DNA of 64,000 nucleotides from the NCBI RefSeq assembly GCF_008973825.1, contig NZ_WCHR01000016.1, forward strand, positions 248,001 through 312,000, written 5' to 3'. Positions 8,914 to 16,835 of this stretch are shown here, one piece after another. Position 1 is the stretch's first letter. Each line of letters begins with the position of its first letter. The stretch is from Gemmobacter serpentinus. Lineage in GTDB: Bacteria > Pseudomonadota > Alphaproteobacteria > Rhodobacterales > Rhodobacteraceae. The notes beneath the pieces were generated by a model. The model did not search any database and had not been told where the DNA came from. It saw only the letters and a list, made by a program, of their open reading frames with translations. The position numbers were made by a program, and so were the translations under genes.

Positions 8914-9765
8914 ATGAACATCACCCGCAGCACCTTTCTGCGCGCCGGTCTTGCCGCCGCCGCGACCCTTGCCTCTGGCGTGCCCCTGTTTGCGCAGGGC
9001 AAGAAGCTGGTCTTCGCGACCGAGGGGGCCTTCCCGCCCTTCAACATGACCAAGCCCGACGGCACGCTTTACGGCTTTGAGATGGATATGCTGGCCGAGA
9101 TCGCGAAACGCGCGGGCTTTGAATATGAGCTGATCAGCCAGGCTTGGGACGGCATGATCCAGGGGTTGATCGATGGCAAATATGATGCCGTGATCGATTC
9201 CGTCACCATCACCGAAAAGCGGCTGGAGGTGGTCGATTTCGCGCTGCCCTATACCACGGGCGGGTCTACCTTCGCGGTGCTGAAGGAAAGCGGGGTTGAG
9301 CTGCCCGGCGGCGGCACTTCGGTCGATCTGGATGACGAGGCCGCGACCGAAGCGGCGATTGCCGCGATCGCCGCGGTGCTGGAAGGCAAGACGGTGGGCG
9401 TCCATGTCTCGACCATCCAGGCGGATTTCCTTGAGAAATACCTCGCGCCGCGCGGCGTCACCATCCGCACCTATCCCAACGGCCCCGATGTCTATCAGGA
9501 TCTGACCAATGGGCGGCTGGATGCGGCCATGGCTTCGGTCACCAATATCTCGGCCTTCCTTGAAAAGAATGCTGAAACCGCTGCAACCACCGGGCCTGCC
9601 TTCGCAGGCGGGGTGATGGGGCGCGGCGCGGCCATCGTGGTGCAAAAGGGCAATGCCGAGCTGGCCGACAAGATCAGCGCGGCGATGAAATCCATGTCGG
9701 ATGACGGCACGCTTGAGGCCATGTCGCAGCAATGGTTCGGCATCAACGTCACACCCAAGCTCTGA
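8914..9765 (+). CDS. Polar amino acid ABC transporter, periplasmic substrate-binding protein
   Basis: A 283-residue family 3 binding protein (HisJ/LAO-like). Residues 1-28 form a signal peptide ending near PLFAQG, with an RSTFLRAG start that resembles an imperfect twin-arginine signal. The mature part begins LVFATEGAFPPFN and contains GFEMDMLAEIAKRAG and the VIDSVTITEKR motif typical of the family. About 20 acidic and alanine-rich residues near 130-150 form a loop larger than usual. It sits 17 bases after the amidohydrolase and 3 bases before the first permease. Ligand unknown. Confidence 0.92.
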   Translation: MNITRSTFLRAGLAAAATLASGVPLFAQGKKLVFATEGAFPPFNMTKPDGTLYGFEMDMLAEIAKRAGFEYELISQAWDGMIQGLIDGKYDAVIDSVTITEKRLEVVDFALPYTTGGSTFAVLKESGVELPGGGTSVDLDDEAATEAAIAAIAAVLEGKTVGVHVSTIQADFLEKYLAPRGVTIRTYPNGPDVYQDLTNGRLDAAMASVTNISAFLEKNAETAATTGPAFAGGVMGRGAAIVVQKGNAELADKISAAMKSMSDDGTLEAMSQQWFGINVTPKL

Positions 9766-9768
9766 CGC

Positions 9769-10485
9769 ATGGGGGATATCGGACTTCTGGGCTTCGGCCC
9801 TGATGGCTGGGGCCTCGTCCTGTTCAGGGCGGGGCTCATGACGCTTGCCGTATCGGTTGCGGCCTTTCTGTGCGGGCTGATGCTGGGCACGCTGGTCGCC
9901 TGGGGCCGTGTTGCGGGCAACGGCCCGGTTCGTGCGCTGGCCGAGGGCTATACCGTTGTGCTGCGCGGCGTGCCCGATATCCTTGTGATCTATCTGTTCT
10001 ATTTCGGCGGCCGCCAGGTGGTGGCGGCCATCGGAACCGCCTTGGGTTTCCCGGGGCCTTTCGACATTTCGGGCTTTGTCGCCGGGATGCTGGCCATCGG
10101 CCTGATCTCGGGAGCGGGCCAGTCCGAGGTGTTGCGCGGAGCCTATCAGGCGGTGCCCAAGGGCACGATCGAGGCGGGCCGCGTGGTCGGCATGGGGCGC
10201 CTCACCCTGTTCCGCCGGGTGATCGCCCCGCAGGCGATGACCACCGCGCTGCCCGGAATGGGCAATCAATGGCAATCCGTCATCAAGGAATCTGCACTGG
10301 TTTCCGTGACGGGTCTGGTTGAGACCATGCGCCAGGTCTCGGTGGCCGCCGGCACCACGCAGGAGCATTTCCTCTTCTATGCTGCGGGTGCCGTGATCTA
10401 TCTGATCATCACCACCCTGTCAGACCAGTTGTTCCGGCTTGCGGAGAAACGCAGCCTGCGCGGCCATCATGGGGCGGGGTTCTGA
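9769..10485 (+). CDS. Polar amino acid ABC transporter permease (HisQ type)
   Basis: A 238-residue inner-membrane permease with about five hydrophobic segments. The EAA loop reads EAGRVVGMGRLTLFRRVIAPQA at roughly residues 136-157, the docking site for the ATPase. LRGVPDILVIYLFYFGG is the HisQ/M-type segment ahead of it. It starts 3 bases after the binding-protein stop and ends one base before the next permease, so the transporter genes are co-translated. Confidence 0.93.
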   Translation: MGDIGLLGFGPDGWGLVLFRAGLMTLAVSVAAFLCGLMLGTLVAWGRVAGNGPVRALAEGYTVVLRGVPDILVIYLFYFGGRQVVAAIGTALGFPGPFDISGFVAGMLAIGLISGAGQSEVLRGAYQAVPKGTIEAGRVVGMGRLTLFRRVIAPQAMTTALPGMGNQWQSVIKESALVSVTGLVETMRQVSVAAGTTQEHFLFYAAGAVIYLIITTLSDQLFRLAEKRSLRGHHGAGF

Positions 10486-10486
10486 A

Positions 10487-11176
10487 ATGGATCTGACGTT
10501 CCTGTCTTCGATGTTTCAAAGCATCCTCAAAGGCTTGCCGCTGACATTGAACCTTTGGGTTCTGTCCTTGCTGGGGGGCGGCTGTCTTGCGCTTTTGCTG
10601 AATCTGATGCGACAAAGCCGGATCGGCGCGGCGGTCGCGGGCAGCTATGTGTTCCTGTTCCGGGGCACGCCGCTGCTGATCCAGATCTTCATGATCTATT
10701 ATGGGTTGGCGGGCTTTGGTTTCATCCGGCAGAGCTTTCTCTGGCCCTTCCTGCGCGAGCCCTATTGGTGCGGGCTGCTGGCGCTGATCCTGAACGATGC
10801 GGCATATACCTCGGAAATCCTGCGCGGCGGCCTGCGTGCGGTGCCGAAAGGCGCGGTTGAGGCCGGGCGGGTTTCCGGCATGTCGCGTGTCGCGATCCTG
10901 CGCCGGATCACCCTGCCACTGGCAATCCGTCAAGCCCTGCCCGCCTATTCAAACGAGATCATCTCCATGCTCAAGGCCACGGCGCTGGTCTCGACCATCA
11001 CGCTGATGGATATGACCGGCATCGCCCGTGCGGCCATTTCGGAAACATGGCGGGCGGTGGAAATCCTGCTCTGCGCGGCGGTGATCTATCTTGCAATCTC
11101 GATGCTGGTGACGCGGGCGAGCGCCTGGGCCGAGGCCCGCCTGTCGCCCTGGCAATTCGGAAGGACGACCCCGTGA
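10487..11176 (+). CDS. Polar amino acid ABC transporter permease (HisM type)
   Basis: The second, 229-residue permease of the pair. It carries [16 protein letters not shown] and the EAA loop [20 protein letters not shown] that contacts the ATPase. The start MDLTF at 10487 immediately follows the preceding stop. Its own stop overlaps the GTG of the ATPase gene (GTGA). With the HisQ-type protein it would form the heterodimeric channel. Confidence 0.93.
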   Translation: MDLTFLSSMFQSILKGLPLTLNLWVLSLLGGGCLALLLNLMRQSRIGAAVAGSYVFLFRGTPLLIQIFMIYYGLAGFGFIRQSFLWPFLREPYWCGLLALILNDAAYTSEILRGGLRAVPKGAVEAGRVSGMSRVAILRRITLPLAIRQALPAYSNEIISMLKATALVSTITLMDMTGIARAAISETWRAVEILLCAAVIYLAISMLVTRASAWAEARLSPWQFGRTTP

Positions 11177-11961
11177 CAGCTCTGACTCCGGGCCAGACCC
11201 CGGCCCTTTCCGTCACCGGATTGCGCAAGAACTTTGGTGCGAACGACGTGCTGCGCGGCATCGATCTCGCCGCGCATGACGGGGATGTCATCTCGATCAT
11301 CGGCGCGTCCGGCTCGGGCAAGAGCACGCTGCTGCGCTGCATTCCGATGCTGGAGATCCCCGGCAGCGGCACTGTCTCGGTCGGGGCTGACAGCCTTAGC
11401 CCCAAGGGTGGGCGGCTGACCCGCGCCGAAGAGGCCAGGGCAAGACGGATGCGCGGGCATCTTGGCTTTGTGTTCCAGAACTTCAATCTCTGGCCGCATC
11501 GCACCGTCTTGCAAAATGTGATCGAGGCCCCCTTGTTCGTGCAGGGGCGCTCCCGCGCCGAGGCAACCGATGAAGCCATGGCGCTGTTGGAGAAAGTGGG
11601 GCTTACGGACAAGCGTGACGCCTGGCCCGCGCATCTGTCGGGTGGCCAGCAGCAACGGGTGGCCATTGCGCGCGCCCTGGCCCAACATCCGCGCGCGATC
11701 CTGTTCGACGAGCCGACATCCGCCCTTGATCCCGAACTTGTCGGTGAGGTGCTGAAGGTGATCCGGGCGCTGGCAGACGAGGGGCGCACCATGCTGATCG
11801 TCACGCATGAGATGGGCTTTGCGCGCGAGGTTTCCTCGCGGGTGGTGTTCCTGCATCACGGACAGATCGAAGAGGATGGAACGCCTGCCGAGGTGTTCGG
11901 TGCCCCGAAATCCGATCGCGCACGCGCTTTCCTGTCCAGCCATTTCGATCGTAACCGTTGA
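11173..11961 (+). CDS. Polar amino acid ABC transporter ATP-binding protein
   Basis: A 262-residue ATPase of the HisP/GlnQ type. It has Walker [10 protein letters not shown] (about residues 42-50), Q-loop [11 protein letters not shown], signature [15 protein letters not shown] and Walker [14 protein letters not shown], followed by the switch histidine in IVTHEMGF. The start is GTG at 11173, in a GTGA overlap with the permease stop; upstream in-frame codons would lie inside the permease gene. Energises import through the two permeases. Confidence 0.94.
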   Translation: MTALTPGQTPALSVTGLRKNFGANDVLRGIDLAAHDGDVISIIGASGSGKSTLLRCIPMLEIPGSGTVSVGADSLSPKGGRLTRAEEARARRMRGHLGFVFQNFNLWPHRTVLQNVIEAPLFVQGRSRAEATDEAMALLEKVGLTDKRDAWPAHLSGGQQQRVAIARALAQHPRAILFDEPTSALDPELVGEVLKVIRALADEGRTMLIVTHEMGFAREVSSRVVFLHHGQIEEDGTPAEVFGAPKSDRARAFLSSHFDRNR

Positions 11962-11974
11962 AGGAGCCCGCGCG

Positions 11975-12643
11975 ATGCGCCAGCCGATCGAGAGGAAAAG
12001 TCTGCAGGATCAGGCGACCGACTGGCTGCGCGAGGCGGTGATCCGCGGCGATCTGCCCCCCGGGGCCACTTTGACCGAACTCGCGCTGACCGAACAGATC
12101 GGCACCGGGCGCGGCACGGTGCGTTCGGCCCTGTTCACGCTTGAGGCGCAGGAACTGGTAACCCGCACACCCTATTCAAGCTGGAAGGTTGCGGTGCTTG
12201 ATGCGCAGGCGATCTGGGAGATCTACAGTCTGCGATCGGCCTATGAAGGGTTGGCCGCGCGCATATTGGCCGAAAAGCGCGATGACCTCGGCACCGATCT
12301 GATCCAGACGGCCTTTGCTGCGCTGGATCGTGCCAATGACGCAGGCACAGATGCGCGCGTGGCGGCGGATCTGGGGTTCCATGCCAGCTTTGTGGCCCAG
12401 ACCGGGCATCAACATTTGATCCGCCGCCATGCGCTTCTGGCCGACAAGATGGAATGGCTTTACCGCTGGTCGGAAAGCCATTGGCCCTGCCGCAATCCCC
12501 TTGTCGCAGAGCATCAGCCGCTGTTTGAGGCATTGCTGACCGGCAGCGCCGATCAGGCAGAGGCGGCCGTGCGCAATCATATCGATTATTCGATCACTCA
12601 GGACGTCGCGGGCTTTCACAGCCTTGCGGCAGGAAAGGCCTAA
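11975..12643 (+). CDS. GntR-family (FCD domain) transcriptional regulator
   Basis: A 222-residue regulator. The helix-turn-helix lies near residues 34-62 (LTEQIGTGRGTVRSALFTLEAQELV), and the C-terminal part is helical FCD-like with scattered histidines and acidic residues. The start at 11975 follows an AAGGAG site 10 bases after the ATPase gene. It is embedded in the transport operon, between transporter and methyltransferase, and so probably controls this operon in response to the imported compound or a product. Confidence 0.88.
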   Translation: MRQPIERKSLQDQATDWLREAVIRGDLPPGATLTELALTEQIGTGRGTVRSALFTLEAQELVTRTPYSSWKVAVLDAQAIWEIYSLRSAYEGLAARILAEKRDDLGTDLIQTAFAALDRANDAGTDARVAADLGFHASFVAQTGHQHLIRRHALLADKMEWLYRWSESHWPCRNPLVAEHQPLFEALLTGSADQAEAAVRNHIDYSITQDVAGFHSLAAGKA

Positions 12644-12648
12644 ACACC

Positions 12649-13545
12649 ATGATCACCATCCTTGACGGCGGCATGGGCCGCGAACTGGAACGCAGCGGTG
12701 CCCCCTTCCGCCAGCCCGAATGGTCGGCGCTTGCGCTGATCGAGGCACCGGAAACCGTGGCTCGTGTGCATGAGGGTTATATTCGCGCGGGTGCGCAGGT
12801 GATTACCACCAACTCCTATGCCCTGGTGCCCTTCCATATCGGCGAAGAGCGTTTCCACAGCGACGGGGCGCGTCTGGCCGATCTGGCAGGGCGGATGGCG
12901 CGGCAGGCAGTGGGTGAAAGCACGGGCGTGCGGGTTGCAGGTTCACTTCCGCCGGTCTTCGGGTCCTATCAGCCGGAACTGCTCCGGCCCGAGCTGGCAG
13001 CGGAATATCTGGGTGTGCTGGTCGATGGGCTGACACCGCATGTCGACCTTTGGCTGGCTGAAACTCAAAGCAGCCTTGCCGAAGCCCGCGCCGCCGCCGC
13101 CGCCGTGGCCCAGACCGGCAAACCGCTCTGGCTGTCCTTCACCCTGCGCGATGATGTGGAGCCGGCTGAAATGCCTGCGCCGCAACTGCGGTCCGGCGAA
13201 ACCGTCGCCGAAGCTGCGCTTGTTGCGCAGCAACTGGGGGCGGAGGCGATGCTGTTCAACTGCTCGCGCCCCGAAGTGATGGGCGCGGCCCTTGTCGCCG
13301 CCCGTGCTGCGGCACCGGATCTGGCGCTTGGTGTCTATGCCAATGCCTTTGATGAATCGCAGGACGATGACGGCGCCGCGAATGAGACGGTCTCATCCAT
13401 CCGGGCCGATCTTGATCCGCCGCATTACTGCGGCTGGGCGAAAGGCTGGGCCGCGCAGGGAGCCAGCATCATCGGCGGTTGCTGCGGCATCGGCACCGAA
13501 CATATCCACCATCTGGCCGCCCATCTGACGGATCAGCCCGGCTAA
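12649..13545 (+). CDS. Homocysteine S-methyltransferase
   Basis: Transfers a methyl group from an S-methyl donor (S-methylmethionine or S-adenosylmethionine in characterised relatives such as MmuM) to homocysteine, giving methionine. The 298-residue protein has the zinc ligands in LFNCSRP (C205) and in the C-terminal GGCCGIG (C278, C279), and an N-terminal LDGGMGRELER. It is the last gene of the operon, 5 bases after the GntR gene, and is followed by an intrinsic terminator. The transporter and amidohydrolase upstream suggest that the methyl donor is imported, possibly as an acylated derivative. Confidence 0.9.
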   Translation: MITILDGGMGRELERSGAPFRQPEWSALALIEAPETVARVHEGYIRAGAQVITTNSYALVPFHIGEERFHSDGARLADLAGRMARQAVGESTGVRVAGSLPPVFGSYQPELLRPELAAEYLGVLVDGLTPHVDLWLAETQSSLAEARAAAAAVAQTGKPLWLSFTLRDDVEPAEMPAPQLRSGETVAEAALVAQQLGAEAMLFNCSRPEVMGAALVAARAAAPDLALGVYANAFDESQDDDGAANETVSSIRADLDPPHYCGWAKGWAAQGASIIGGCCGIGTEHIHHLAAHLTDQPG

Positions 13546-13626
13546 ACCGACGCAAGGGCGCGTGCTCCAGATGATCCGGTAGCGCCGCCGCTGACTCATG
13601 GTTGGGCGCGGATGTGCCAGCCCCGG

Positions 13627-13660
13627 TCCGGCGCGGTTTTTCGCGCCGGATTCCTGTTTT
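13627..13660 (+). terminator. Intrinsic terminator after the methyltransferase operon
   Basis: TCCGGCGCG (13627-13635) pairs perfectly with CGCGCCGGA (13642-13650) around a GTTTTT loop, followed by TTCCTGTTTT. It closes the plus-strand operon and separates it from the convergent flavoprotein gene. Confidence 0.8.
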
Positions 13661-13692
13661 GGGCGGCCGAATATGGCCTGCGGTATCGGTCC

Positions 13693-14577
13693 TTAGTCCG
13701 GCCAAACCAGCGCACGATGCAATTGCGCCCCTGCCCAAGCCCCGTCGCCCACCGCAAGCGATAGCGAATGCGGCACGCGCGCCGCATCGCCACAGGCGAA
13801 AATGCCGGGGACGCTGGTTTCCTTGCTGTCATCGGTGCGAATCTGCACGCCCAGCGGAGTCTCCATCAGGTCACAACCAATGGCTTCGGCCAGCGGGCCA
13901 GCGGGCCGGGTGCGAGTCGCCGTAAACAGCCCGGCAAAAGCCAGCACCCTGCCATCCGCCAGCTCCACATCCGCAAGGCCGCTGATCCGGGTGATCGGGG
14001 TCTCCTCGATCCGCACGCCGCGCCGGTCCAGATCCGCGCGCTGATTGGTATCCGGTTGCAGGGCGGCATTGGTCAGAAGCGTGATCTCGCCCCATTCCGG
14101 CAGCAGTTGCGCCTGATGCAGCGACATCGGCCCGGTGGCGATGACGCCGATCCGGCCCTGATCCAACTCATATCCATGGCAATAGGGGCAATGGAACACG
14201 CTTTGCCCCCAACGTTCGGCAAGGCCCGGCACATCTGGCAGTTCGTCGACCACGCCGGTCGCCAGCAGGATGCGCCGCCCCTGCGCCGAACCGCCCTCGG
14301 CCAGATCGACATGGAAATCATCCTTGCCGCCCCGAATGGTCAGGGCGCTGCCCGACTGCCAGCCGATGGTCGGATAGGCCAGAAGCTGCGCCTGTGCCTG
14401 TTCCCAGATCCGGGCGGGCGGCACGCCATCCTGCCCCAGAAAGCCATGGGCATGGCTGGCGAAACGGTTGCGGCGTTGGCCAGCATCGATCAGCAACACC
14501 TTGCGGCGCGCACGCGCCAGTTGCAGGGCGGCTGCCATTCCGGCGTAGCTGCCCCCGATCACGATCACATCCTGCAT
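13693..14577 (-). CDS. Thioredoxin-reductase-like FAD/NAD(P)H oxidoreductase
   Basis: A 294-residue flavoprotein with an N-terminal FAD fold (VIVIGGSYAGMAAALQLA), a redox motif CPYC at residues 130-133 and the C-terminal FAD motif FACGDAA. The length and single CxxC are those of small TrxB-like enzymes, but no thioredoxin gene is nearby. The start MQDV at 14577 lies 4 bases after the Rrf2 regulator stop, so the two are an operon. The partner could be a thiol protein or a diffusible disulfide. Confidence 0.88.
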   Translation of the reverse strand: MQDVIVIGGSYAGMAAALQLARARRKVLLIDAGQRRNRFASHAHGFLGQDGVPPARIWEQAQAQLLAYPTIGWQSGSALTIRGGKDDFHVDLAEGGSAQGRRILLATGVVDELPDVPGLAERWGQSVFHCPYCHGYELDQGRIGVIATGPMSLHQAQLLPEWGEITLLTNAALQPDTNQRADLDRRGVRIEETPITRISGLADVELADGRVLAFAGLFTATRTRPAGPLAEAIGCDLMETPLGVQIRTDDSKETSVPGIFACGDAARVPHSLSLAVGDGAWAGAQLHRALVWPD

Positions 14578-14581
14578 GGTC

Positions 14582-15025
14582 CTACTCCTGTCTGGTCCGC
14601 CTCTCGGCATGACGGCGGGCAAAATCGCGGGCCAGATCGGCCAGCGTCACATCGGCAAACCGGGCCATAAGCAGGGCCTCCGCTTCCGCAAAGGTGCCCT
14701 CAAGCGCCGCATTCACCGCCTGTTCCACCAGACATTCCGGTGCCTCGTTGCGATGGCCGACCGCGAAAAGCGCGGGCTCGCCGAGCACGATATGCAACTG
14801 GCGCAGGCTGACGGTTTCCAGATCCGCAGCGATACGCCAGCCGCCGTTATGGCCCCGCTCGGCCGAGACCAGGCCTGCCTCTCGCAAAAGGCCCATGGTG
14901 CGGCGCACGACGACGGGATGGGCACCCAGGCATTGCCCGAGCGCCTCGGAGGTCATCGGTCCGTCCTGCTCTGCCATATGCAGCAAGGCGTGAAGGACCG
15001 AGGAAAGGCGGCTGTCCTGTCTCAT
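14582..15025 (-). CDS. Rrf2-family transcriptional regulator
   Basis: A 147-residue winged-helix regulator with MTSEALGQCLGAHPVVVRRTMGLLREAGLV (about 24-53) and GHNGGWRIA in the wing. It has only two cysteines (in LGQCLG and APECLV), so the three-cysteine Fe-S ligand set of IscR/NsrR is absent; it is more like the redox- or ligand-sensing Rrf2 proteins. It precedes the flavoprotein gene, which it presumably controls. No ribosome site lies ahead of the ATG; see the promoter entry. Confidence 0.88.
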   Translation of the reverse strand: MRQDSRLSSVLHALLHMAEQDGPMTSEALGQCLGAHPVVVRRTMGLLREAGLVSAERGHNGGWRIAADLETVSLRQLHIVLGEPALFAVGHRNEAPECLVEQAVNAALEGTFAEAEALLMARFADVTLADLARDFARRHAERRTRQE

Positions 15026-15061
15026 GTAATTCTATATGTTACGAATAGGGGTGAAGGTCAA
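15026..15061 (-). promoter_or_regulatory. Promoter and operator of the Rrf2-flavoprotein operon; likely leaderless mRNA
   Basis: On the minus strand, TTGACC (15061-15056) and CATATA (15038-15033) are separated by 17 bp, a good sigma-70 arrangement. A start 6-7 bases downstream would fall at the ATG itself (15025), and no Shine-Dalgarno sequence exists. GTAA/TTAC arms (15026-15029 and 15039-15042) form an inverted repeat covering the -10 region, suited to autorepression by the Rrf2 protein. Confidence 0.55.
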
Positions 15062-15072
15062 GGTGGTGCCAA

Positions 15073-15100
15073 CATCCCGCATCCCGCATCCCGCATCCCG
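15073..15100. repeat. Four tandem copies of CATCCCG
   Basis: A perfect heptamer repeat (4 x CATCCCG) upstream of the Rrf2 promoter. It is a short simple-sequence tract in non-coding DNA that could vary in copy number. No function is evident. Confidence 0.8.
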
Positions 15101-15162
15101 GGGCAGGGGGCAGGAGACGGCAAGGGCTGCTCACCAGCCAGTTTGACGACCAGGGCGGAAAC

Positions 15163-15190
15163 GCAAAAAGCCGCCCCGAAGGGCGGCCAT
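15163..15190 (-). terminator. Intrinsic terminator after tRNA-Thr
   Basis: On the minus strand, GCCGCCC and GGGCGGC (15170-15187 in plus coordinates) form a 7-bp stem with a TTCG-type loop followed by TTTTTGCGTTT. It lies about 25 bases past the tRNA 3' end. Confidence 0.85.
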
Positions 15191-15214
15191 TTTGAGTTCG
15201 CTCCAAAAAGGAAC

Positions 15215-15290
15215 TGGTGCCGCTGAAGGGACTCGAACCCCCGACCCCATCATTACGAATGACGTGCTCTACCAGCTGAGCTACAGCGGC
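15215..15290 (-). tRNA. tRNA-Thr, anticodon CGT
   Basis: A 76-base cloverleaf with the CCA end encoded. The acceptor stem begins GCCGCTG and pairs with CAGCGGC. The D arm is GCTC/GAGC, the anticodon stem CGTCA/TGATG encloses TTCGTAA with anticodon CGT, and the T arm contains GGTTCGAGTCC. It reads ACG threonine codons. A promoter-like pair lies upstream and a strong terminator downstream, so it is a single-gene unit between hemY and the Rrf2 operon. Confidence 0.96.
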
Positions 15291-15318
15291 CCATATGCGC
15301 GCCGGGCAGGCCCGATTG

Positions 15319-15346
15319 CGAATATGGGTGCGCTGATAGCATCCAA
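15319..15346 (-). promoter_or_regulatory. Putative promoter of tRNA-Thr
   Basis: On the minus strand, TTGGAT (15346-15341) and TATTCG (15324-15319) are separated by 16 bp. They lie about 30 bases upstream of the mature tRNA 5' end and just after the hemY stop. Confidence 0.4.
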
Positions 15347-15364
15347 GTTGCGGCTTGTGTAGCC

Positions 15365-16825
15365 CTAATTTGCGCGCCGGGCGATGGCGGCGAGGTCGAT
15401 CGGTTCCTCCTCCTCGACCACCTCGGGCGGGGGCGCGGGGTGTGGTGTCGGCGGGTTGACCAGCAGGGGCAGCATCTCGGTGCCGGTCGGGCTCAGGGTT
15501 TCGACCGCCGGGGGCTCGCGCCAGCTCAGCGTGTCGAAGCCGCCGCAATTGTCACAGATCGGCCCCCAATGCGCATGGATGGCGTGGCACTTGTCGCAGC
15601 ACCATTGCGGACCGCGCGGTGCGGTCAGGGCGCGGGCCAGCCAGGCGCGGACCTCGGATTCCTCGGCACCTTCGCCACGGGCGATGGCGGCGCGAAGCGC
15701 CATGATGCGGCCGGTCGGATGCTTTTCCGCCAGATCGCCAAGCGCGCGGCGCGCAGCGGGGAAATTCTCGTCGGCGATCTGCAGCTCGGCTTCCAGCATC
15801 CGGGTTTCCGGGTTTTCCGGGTGGATGCTGGTCAGCACACGAAAGCGTTTCAGCCGGTCAGTCGGGCTTTCCTCGGGTTCGATATCGGCGAAGGCTGCTG
15901 CCAGATCGGGATGCGGTTGCGCCTCCCACGCCTTGCGCAGCACGCGGGTTGCGCCTTTCGTATCGCCCGAGGTTGCAAGCGCGCGCGCCGCCATCGCGGC
16001 GGCGGGCACCAGATCAGGCGACAGCTTGTTGGCGGCAATCGCGGCCTCACGGGCTTCGATGCTTGCGCCATCTTCCATCACCTGCCGGGCCTCTTGCAGC
16101 GCCAATACCGCGTCGCGGCGGCGGAACACATCCTTGGTCAGCCCACCGGCGCGGCGTTTCGCATCCAGCGTGCTGCGCGCGCCCTTCCAATCCTGCGATT
16201 CGGCCTGCAGTTTCAGCAGCACATCTTGCAGATCGCCATGGCGCGGCTTCATCGCAAAGGCCTTTTCGGCCAGCTTAAGCGCAGTCTCGCGATCGCCTTC
16301 GGCGATCTTTTGGCTTAGCAGCCCGCGAATGGCGACAAAGCGCGTCTGTTCATGATCGAGCAGCGCCTTATAGGCCTGTTCGGCGCGTTTGGTATCGCCC
16401 GAAGCCTCGGCTGCCTGGGCCACCATCAGATTGGTCAGATCGGGCCGCCCCAGCAGCTTTTCGGCCTTCAAGGCCCGCGACAAAGCGATGCGGTTTTCGC
16501 CACTGGCCAGCGCCACCATGCCGTCTGCCAGCGCAGCATAGCCCTTGCGTTCGCGGTTGCGGTCGAAATAGCGCGAGATCGCGGTCTCGTCGCCCGCCGC
16601 AAAGCGCAGGATGGCAAGCAGCAGCCCAACGATCTTCATCAAAAGCAACAGGGCGATCACCAGCAGGATCGCGCCGATCACCGCCTGCAACGGGCCAAGG
16701 GTGAATTCATAACCCGCCGCCGTGATGCGCAACCCGTCGCCGGTTTCCAGCAGAAGCGTGGCACCCCAGGTGGCCGCCGCCACCAGCGTCACGAAGAGCA
16801 GGACCTTGATCAATGTCCAGACCAT
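15365..16825 (-). CDS. hemY: HemY-like TPR membrane protein with C-terminal zinc ribbon
   Basis: A 486-residue inner-membrane protein of the HemY (heme-biosynthesis-associated) family. Two N-terminal hydrophobic segments (about 5-25 and 46-72) are followed by tetratricopeptide-like repeats to about residue 400. A zinc-ribbon-like module then has C409, C410 and C413 followed by C424 and C427, and a proline/glutamate-rich tail follows. The exact function of HemY proteins is not settled. It follows the mitofilin-like gene by 10 bases and hemD lies just upstream, so it is part of the hemD operon. The cysteine module recalls the rubredoxin-like end of the TPR protein LapB. Confidence 0.9.
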   Translation of the reverse strand: MVWTLIKVLLFVTLVAAATWGATLLLETGDGLRITAAGYEFTLGPLQAVIGAILLVIALLLLMKIVGLLLAILRFAAGDETAISRYFDRNRERKGYAALADGMVALASGENRIALSRALKAEKLLGRPDLTNLMVAQAAEASGDTKRAEQAYKALLDHEQTRFVAIRGLLSQKIAEGDRETALKLAEKAFAMKPRHGDLQDVLLKLQAESQDWKGARSTLDAKRRAGGLTKDVFRRRDAVLALQEARQVMEDGASIEAREAAIAANKLSPDLVPAAAMAARALATSGDTKGATRVLRKAWEAQPHPDLAAAFADIEPEESPTDRLKRFRVLTSIHPENPETRMLEAELQIADENFPAARRALGDLAEKHPTGRIMALRAAIARGEGAEESEVRAWLARALTAPRGPQWCCDKCHAIHAHWGPICDNCGGFDTLSWREPPAVETLSPTGTEMLPLLVNPPTPHPAPPPEVVEEEEPIDLAAIARRAN

Positions 16826-16835
16826 CTCAGTCTCC

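Noticed and set aside
8821-10368. A 515-codon minus-strand frame, and another at 7634-8851
   Set aside because: Both lie opposite well-identified M20 and ABC transporter genes and show only low-complexity composition.
15073-15100. Tandem CATCCCG considered as a CRISPR-like or attachment site
   Set aside because: Units are 7 bp with no spacers, and no integrase or cas genes are near. The adjacent tRNA-Thr is intact with no duplicated 3' end nearby, so there is no sign of an integrated element.
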